The position numbers and the translations under genes were made by a program. Source: Piscinibacter lacus (GTDB taxonomy: Bacteria > Pseudomonadota > Gammaproteobacteria > Burkholderiales > Burkholderiaceae_C). From it: a stretch of 64,000 nucleotides of DNA. The stretch's first letter is position 1; each line of letters begins with the position of its first letter. Location: the NCBI RefSeq assembly GCF_016735685.1, contig NZ_JAERRA010000001.1, forward strand, positions 558,001 to 622,000, given 5' to 3'. This document shows, piece by piece, positions 58,359-64,000 of the stretch. The notes beneath the pieces are model-generated. The model had not been told where the DNA came from. It was given only the letters and a program-made list of their open reading frames with translations, and searched no databases.

Positions 58359-60290
58359 TCAGAGCGGGATGGTCAGGCGGATGGCCGTGCCGTAGCCCGC
58401 GCCGGTCTCGAAGAGGCACTGGCCCTGCATCTGCTTGGCGCGGTTCTTCATGCTGCTGACGCCGTGGCCGCGATCGAGCGGGCCGTCGAGCTGCACGGGC
58501 ATGCCGCGGCCGTTGTCGTGGATGAGGATGTGCAGGTCGGCGTCCAGGCTGCAACGCACCCGGCACAGCGAGGCCCCGCTGTGCTTGATGATGTTGCTGA
58601 CCGCCTCGCGCAGGATGCGCGTGGTCTGCACATAGGTGCGGGCCGACAGCGTGCGCGGCAGCTCGGGTTCGTCGCCCAGCCAGTCGACCTGGATGCCGGC
58701 CTCGCCGAGCCGGCCCACCGTCTCGGAACGCCAGTCGGCCAGGGCATCGCCGAGTTGCACCGCCTTGCCGGCCAGGCCGCGCACCGACAGGCGCATCTCC
58801 TCCAGCGCCTCGCGGGCCAGGGTGGAGATGCGCTCGTCGCCGCTGGTGTGCACGATGGTCAGCAGCTTGGCGCCCAGGTCGTCATGCAGGTCGCTGGCGA
58901 TGCGCTTGCGCTCGCGCTGGGCCATCAGCTCGGCGCGCTGGTCGGCCTGGTCGGCATGCAGGCGCTCGGCCTCGATCACCGCCTCGCGCACCCGGGCGTC
59001 GACGCTGCGGCGGCTGTCCTTGGCCTGGCGCAGGGCCTGCATCCACAGGGTCGAGGCATGCACGGCCAGGGCCATCAACACCAGCGGCAGGGCCAGGTGC
59101 AGGGGTTGCACGGTCGGGATGTCCAGGGCCCGGTCCTGGATGCCGACCTCGATCAGCAGCACCAGGATCATGGCCGCCAGGCCCAGGGCCATGGCCAGGA
59201 AGTCGCGGCCCTGGGTGAGCCAGCTCGCCCTCAGGTAGATCAGCGAGGCACCGATCACCTCGGCCACCAGCAAGGCGTAGACGGCCGCGGCGATGGCGAA
59301 GCGATGCTGCGGCCCGGCGATCGCGAAGGCCGCCGGCACCAGCAGCACTTGCAGCCAGAGCAGGGCGTCGCGCCGCGAGGGGCCGATGCCGGCCTGGCGC
59401 AGCAGGAACTGCACGCCGCAGATGCCGACCGGCACGAGAACGCAGGTCCACAGCACCTCGCTGGCCCAGAGCGGCAGGCCGGTGTCGGTCCAGCCCGGCC
59501 GGGCGCTGAGCGCGGCAGCGCCCAGGCCCACGCAGCCCAGGTAGGCCAGGGCCGGCAGGCGTTGCATCCAGCCCAGGCCGAGGGCGAAGACGCCGGCCAG
59601 CAGCAGCATCAGCGCCATCGCCAGCCCGAGGGTGACGTTCCAGAAGCGGTGGCGGTCGAGCAGGGCCAGCAGTTGCTCCTGCGGGCCGAGCACGATCTCG
59701 GACAGGCCGGCGGCGCGCTGCCGCGCCGTCACCTCGCCCAGGGCATGGCCGACCACCGCGATCTCCAGCCGGTTGCCCCGGTCGAGCAGCAGGGCCGGGG
59801 GCAGGCTCAGAAGCTGAGCCTGGTAGCACAGCACCGAGTAGGGTGGGACGAGCCGCCCGCCCTGGTGCAGCAGGCCGCCGTTGAGCCACACCGTGTAGCT
59901 GGAGCAGACCCGCGGGATGTAGAGCCCCGGCAAGCTCGATGCCAGGCCGGCGAGCGAGGGCAGATCGAAGCGGTACCAGGCCGTGCCGCTGTGGCCCGGC
60001 CGGCTGGCGGCCCATTCGTCCGGCAGCGCGATGGCGCTGTAGCGGGCCGCGGCGGGTGGGGTCAGGGCAGCGGGCGCGTCGGGCCGCTCGGCCTGCCGGG
60101 GCACCGTCGTCGTCTCGGCCGCGCGCAGCACGATCAGCGGCTTCTTGACGGCCGCGAGGGAGACACCGGCCCGCCCGCCCCCCGCATGCGCCGCGCCCTG
60201 CATCAGCAGGGCAAGCACCATGGCGACCAGCAAGCAGCCCGCAGCCAACCAGCCGACACGGGCAGGGCGGGCGGGGGGCGGCACGGGCAT
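58359..60290 (-). CDS. Sensor histidine kinase with periplasmic beta-domain and multiple membrane segments
   Basis: This is a protein of about 643 residues. After a first membrane segment a periplasmic beta-rich domain spans about residues 45-200 (AWYRFDLPSLAGL, YTVWLNGGLLHQGGR). Seven or so membrane segments follow, resembling the 7TMR-DISM receptor layout. The cytoplasmic kinase has the HisKA_3 box KRIASDLHDDLGAK with His469 and an HATPase domain with HDNGRGM. The upstream frame starts earlier but is not protein-like, so I chose the ATG at 60290. It is paired with the regulator and divergent from phoH. Confidence 0.88.
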   Translation of the reverse strand: MPVPPPARPARVGWLAAGCLLVAMVLALLMQGAAHAGGGRAGVSLAAVKKPLIVLRAAETTTVPRQAERPDAPAALTPPAAARYSAIALPDEWAASRPGHSGTAWYRFDLPSLAGLASSLPGLYIPRVCSSYTVWLNGGLLHQGGRLVPPYSVLCYQAQLLSLPPALLLDRGNRLEIAVVGHALGEVTARQRAAGLSEIVLGPQEQLLALLDRHRFWNVTLGLAMALMLLLAGVFALGLGWMQRLPALAYLGCVGLGAAALSARPGWTDTGLPLWASEVLWTCVLVPVGICGVQFLLRQAGIGPSRRDALLWLQVLLVPAAFAIAGPQHRFAIAAAVYALLVAEVIGASLIYLRASWLTQGRDFLAMALGLAAMILVLLIEVGIQDRALDIPTVQPLHLALPLVLMALAVHASTLWMQALRQAKDSRRSVDARVREAVIEAERLHADQADQRAELMAQRERKRIASDLHDDLGAKLLTIVHTSGDERISTLAREALEEMRLSVRGLAGKAVQLGDALADWRSETVGRLGEAGIQVDWLGDEPELPRTLSARTYVQTTRILREAVSNIIKHSGASLCRVRCSLDADLHILIHDNGRGMPVQLDGPLDRGHGVSSMKNRAKQMQGQCLFETGAGYGTAIRLTIPL

Positions 60291-60360
60291 ACGGGCATTG
60301 TGCCCAGCGCAGGGGGCCGCGCCCGCCGACAATCGGCCGCCGCCCTCGCCCGAACCTGCC

Positions 60361-61323
60361 GTGATCCTGCGCCACGCCTTCATCCCCCCGGACAACACCC
60401 GGCTGGCCCACCTCTGCGGCCCGCTCGACGAGCACCTGCGCCGCATCGAGTCCGCGCTGGGTGTGCGGATCAGCCGCCGCAACGAGAGCTTCCGGGTCGA
60501 GGGGCCGCGCGGCGCGGCCGAGTCGGCGGTGGCCTTGCTGCAAAGCTTCTACCCGCGCGCGGCCCGGCCCATCCCGCCGGAGATGCTGCAACTCGCCCTG
60601 GTCTCGGCCCAGCGTGGCGAGACCACGCCCGATCCGGCCGAGGATCCGGAGGCCCTGGTGCTGCGCACCCGCCGCAGCGACCTGGCCGGCCGCACGCCCA
60701 ACCAGATCCTCTACTTGCGCAACATCCTTGCGCACGACCTCAGCTTCGGCATCGGCCCGGCCGGCACCGGCAAGACCTTCCTGGCCGTGGCCTGCGCCGT
60801 CGATGCGCTGGAGCGCAACCAGGTCCAGCGCATCGTGCTGACCCGCCCGGCCGTCGAGGCCGGCGAGCGCCTGGGCTTCCTGCCCGGCGACTTGGCGCAG
60901 AAGGTCGATCCCTACCTGCGCCCGCTCTATGACGCGCTCTACGACCTGATGGGCTTCGACCGGGTGAGCAAGGCCTTCGAGAAGGGCACGATCGAGATCG
61001 CGCCGCTGGCTTTCATGCGCGGCCGCACGCTCAACCATGCCTTTGTCCTCCTTGACGAGGCGCAGAACACCACGCCCGAGCAGATGAAGATGTTCCTGAC
61101 CCGGCTGGGCTTCGGCAGCAAGGCCGTGGTCACCGGCGATGTCAGCCAGATCGACCTGCCCAAGGGCACCGAAAGCGGCTTGATCGAGGCCGAACGCGTG
61201 CTGCGCCGCGTGCGCGGCCTGGCCTTCACGCGCTTCGGCTCGGCCGATGTGGTGCGCCATCCGCTGGTGGCGCGCATCGTCGAGGCCTACGAATCCGACG
61301 GCCGGCTCGGCCCGGCCGTTTGA
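60361..61323 (+). CDS. ybeZ: PhoH-like ATPase (YbeZ)
   Basis: This 320-residue protein has Walker [16 protein letters not shown] near residue 130, [19 protein letters not shown], and Walker [20 protein letters not shown]-like domain ([18 protein letters not shown]) precedes the ATPase. It is linked to RNA metabolism and ribosome quality control together with YbeY, which follows 25 bp on. The GTG at 60361 starts a leader that agrees with the family; a frame upstream overlaps the divergent kinase gene. Confidence 0.93.
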   Translation: MILRHAFIPPDNTRLAHLCGPLDEHLRRIESALGVRISRRNESFRVEGPRGAAESAVALLQSFYPRAARPIPPEMLQLALVSAQRGETTPDPAEDPEALVLRTRRSDLAGRTPNQILYLRNILAHDLSFGIGPAGTGKTFLAVACAVDALERNQVQRIVLTRPAVEAGERLGFLPGDLAQKVDPYLRPLYDALYDLMGFDRVSKAFEKGTIEIAPLAFMRGRTLNHAFVLLDEAQNTTPEQMKMFLTRLGFGSKAVVTGDVSQIDLPKGTESGLIEAERVLRRVRGLAFTRFGSADVVRHPLVARIVEAYESDGRLGPAV

Positions 61324-61348
61324 GCCCTGCTGTGTGAGCCCCGCCGCC

Positions 61349-61825
61349 ATGCCCCGCCCGCCCGCCCGCCCGTCGCTGCAACTCTCGCTGCAATTCGCCG
61401 ATGCCCGCCACCGCGCCCTGCTGCCGCGCCATCTGGTGCAGCGCTGCCTGCGTGCGGCGCTGGAGGCGCCCGCCGCGCTGACCGTGCGCATCGTCGGTGC
61501 CGAGGAAGGCCAGGCCCTGAACCGCGACTACCGCGGCAAGGATTACGCGACCAATGTGCTGACCTTCGCCTACGGCGAGGACGAGACCGACCCGGACGGC
61601 CCGCCGCTGAGCGCCGACCTGATCCTTTGCGCGCCGGTCGTCGAGGCCGAGGCCGAGGCCGCCGGCCGGCCGCTCGTCGCGCATTACGCGCACCTGCTGG
61701 TCCACGGCGCCCTGCATGCCCAGGGCTGGGACCATGAACTGGAAGACGAGGCCGAGGCCATGGAGGCGCGCGAATCGGCCCTGCTCACCGCCCTGGGCTG
61801 GCCCGACCCCTACGCCGCACGCTGA
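61349..61825 (+). CDS. ybeY: Endoribonuclease YbeY
   Basis: This 158-residue zinc-dependent RNase takes part in 16S rRNA maturation and ribosome quality control. [20 protein letters not shown] and the metal-binding [12 protein letters not shown], with three His residues in the required positions, are clear. It is usually in one operon with ybeZ, as here. The ATG at 61349 was chosen because the frame before it overlaps ybeZ. The usual magnesium/cobalt transporter gene corC does not follow. Confidence 0.95.
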   Translation: MPRPPARPSLQLSLQFADARHRALLPRHLVQRCLRAALEAPAALTVRIVGAEEGQALNRDYRGKDYATNVLTFAYGEDETDPDGPPLSADLILCAPVVEAEAEAAGRPLVAHYAHLLVHGALHAQGWDHELEDEAEAMEARESALLTALGWPDPYAAR

Positions 61826-61914
61826 GCCGCGGCCCCGGCCGTGCAAGCTGACACGAACCGCGGGCCGCTGCGCAGGGACATTCGGGATTTCACCCGGGCG
61901 GGCGCCGAGGCCCC

Positions 61915-61920
61915 TAGAAT
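61915..61920 (+). promoter_or_regulatory. Probable -10 element of the ahcY transcript
   Basis: TAGAAT is one mismatch from the sigma-70 -10 consensus. A start 7 bp further on would fall at about 61927, just before the riboswitch aptamer begins. No good -35 hexamer is seen 16-18 bp upstream, so the call rests on the -10 and its position. Confidence 0.5.
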
Positions 61921-61928
61921 CCGTCTCG

Positions 61929-62036
61929 TTCGAGGAGCGTTGCAACCGTCCCCCCGCCCCCCGGGTGGCTGACGGCCAGGCTCGAACCCTTCTTCAAGGC
62001 AACGGCGCTCACCCGCAGACCCCTGCCTGGTGAGCG
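61929..62036 (+). ncRNA. S-adenosylhomocysteine (SAH) riboswitch upstream of ahcY
   Basis: The pattern GAGGAGCGTTGCAACCG, then CAGGCTCGAA, then AACGGCGCTCACC is the SAH riboswitch motif. P1 is TTCGAG (61929-61934) with CTCGAA (61981-61986), and an inner stem is CCGTC (61946-61950) with GACGG (61971-61975). GAGCG (61935-61939) can pair with CGCTC (62006-62010) as the long-range helix. In competition, CGCTCACC (62006-62013) can pair with GGTGAGCG (62029-62036). SAH is the substrate of AhcY, so a switch that turns the gene on when SAH rises is expected. It ends 66 bases before the start codon. Confidence 0.95.
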
Positions 62037-62102
62037 TCGAACCCCGCGTCCTGCGGGTGGGCCTTCCGGGTGGCTGTCGCGGTGAATCCCACCGGAGCTC
62101 CC

Positions 62103-63539
<1,437 letters not shown>

Positions 63540-63561
63540 GCCCCCCCTACGGCCTTCGGCC

Positions 63562-63611
63562 GCCCCCTCAAGGGGGCGACGCGGGTGGACCGGCGGAGCC
63601 GGATCTACCGC
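63562..63611 (+). repeat. Dispersed GC-rich intergenic repeat, copy 2
   Basis: This 50-bp element lies 22 bp after the ahcY stop codon. It matches the copy at 25997-26046 at 44 of 50 positions. It begins with GCCCCCTCAAGGGGGC and continues with GGACCGGCGGAGCCG. The inverted repeat at its start could form a small hairpin after the gene. Confidence 0.85.
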
Positions 63612-63706
63612 TTCTGTCGGGGGCATGCAGGGGTCTGCGTGCTTTGTTGCCGGCGCCGAGGCGTTCGCTGGAACCGCGCTGAGGTCCGGGTCGTCCTTCA
63701 TCTGTC

Positions 63707-64000
63707 ATGCCGCGAATTGATCAGTTGCTTGTGCAGCGCGGGCTGGCCCCGAGCCGTTCGGCTGCGCAGCGGCTGATCGAGCATGGCGCGGTGTGCTGGC
63801 GGATGGCGCCGGACCAGCCCTGGCAGCTTCCGCGCAAGGCCGGCGAGGCCTTGACGGAGGCCTGCGAGCTGCAAGTCACCGACGATGCCGAGACCCGCTG
63901 GGTTTCGCGCGGCGGGCTCAAGCTGGAATCTGCGCTGGCCTGCACCGGTCTCGACCCGGCCGGCTTGCAGGCACTGGACGTGGGCCAGAGCACCGGCGGC
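63707..64000 (+). CDS. TlyA/FtsJ-family rRNA methyltransferase, 3' partial
   Basis: 98 codons are visible before the window ends. The N-terminal S4 RNA-binding domain has RIDQLLVQRGLAPSRSAAQRLI and ends around TRWVSRGGLKLESAL. The start of the SAM-binding fold follows with ALDVGQSTGG, where the family has DVGxSTGG. TlyA proteins methylate the 2'-hydroxyl of rRNA. Downstream of ahcY is a frequent place for this gene in related bacteria, and metF often follows. The gene is truncated by the window edge, not by mutation. Its ATG has no strong ribosome binding site. Confidence 0.85.
   Translation, partial: MPRIDQLLVQRGLAPSRSAAQRLIEHGAVCWRMAPDQPWQLPRKAGEALTEACELQVTDDAETRWVSRGGLKLESALACTGLDPAGLQALDVGQSTGG

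Noticed and set aside
57558-60932. A 1124-residue frame on the plus strand spanning ruvA to the phoH-like gene
   Set aside because: It runs antisense to ruvA, the response regulator and the kinase, all of which have clear domains. Its His/Gln/Arg-rich content is a shadow.

Overview
The window is about 72% GC chromosomal DNA from a betaproteobacterium of the order Burkholderiales, most likely of the Rubrivivax/Leptothrix/Sphaerotilus type. The clues are an S-adenosylhomocysteine riboswitch in front of ahcY, the block lolB-ispE-tRNA-Gln-prs-rplY-pth, PEP-CTERM proteins, an FdsR-type regulator beside an NAD-linked formate dehydrogenase, and a GC-rich repeat after stop codons of the kind common in this order. 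The assignment rests on gene content and motifs read by eye. Most of the window is core genome: it is densely packed and has no prophage, insertion sequence or CRISPR array.

Layout. 1-5.9 kb: the end of a nitrilase-family amidase, a secreted cupin, groES-groEL under a CIRCE operator, a RibA-type GTP cyclohydrolase II and a SGNH-like lipoprotein. 5.9-13 kb: sua5, purK, purE, purC and fba on the minus strand, interrupted by the thioredoxin/TPR chaperone gene cnoX on the plus strand. 13-20.4 kb: an odd membrane protein that looks like a degenerate M48 peptidase with a pilin-like tail, then pyk, pgk, azlCD, two lipoproteins and an HNH nuclease. 20.4-28.2 kb: a beta-oxidation cluster made of a TetR regulator, an acyl-CoA dehydrogenase, a DUF2147 protein, a fused hydroxyacyl-CoA dehydrogenase/enoyl-CoA hydratase, a thiolase and a second crotonase. 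28.2-32.1 kb: radA, a metallophosphoesterase, a small membrane protein and a lipase.

32.1-34.6 kb is a pocket of visibly lower GC. It holds an orphan 100-residue ORF, a PEP-CTERM protein with its own terminator, and about 830 bp without a convincing gene. 34.6-42 kb: a patatin-like lipase, then a ModE-like regulator divergent from a two-gene formate dehydrogenase (fused FdsG-FdsB plus FdsA). 42-49 kb: a chemoreceptor with almost no periplasmic domain, a PEP-CTERM protein that overlaps a DUF1840 gene, a histidine phosphatase, ruvB, and a GspB/GspA (ExeB/ExeA) pair.

49-55 kb: pth, rplY, prs, tRNA-Gln, ispE, lolB and a TPR protein, all on the minus strand. 55-57.6 kb: mutM and mutY (the 8-oxoguanine repair pair) facing ruvA. 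57.6-60.3 kb: a two-component pair. 60.4-64 kb: phoH-like (ybeZ) and ybeY, then the SAH riboswitch, ahcY and the start of a tlyA-like methyltransferase gene.

No single new system is obvious. The items most worth following up are the switching helix of the ahcY riboswitch, the minimal formate dehydrogenase operon with a perfect inverted repeat in its promoter region, the degenerate M48/pilin-like protein, the SGNH-like lipoprotein with Glu in place of the nucleophilic Ser, and the low-GC pocket.
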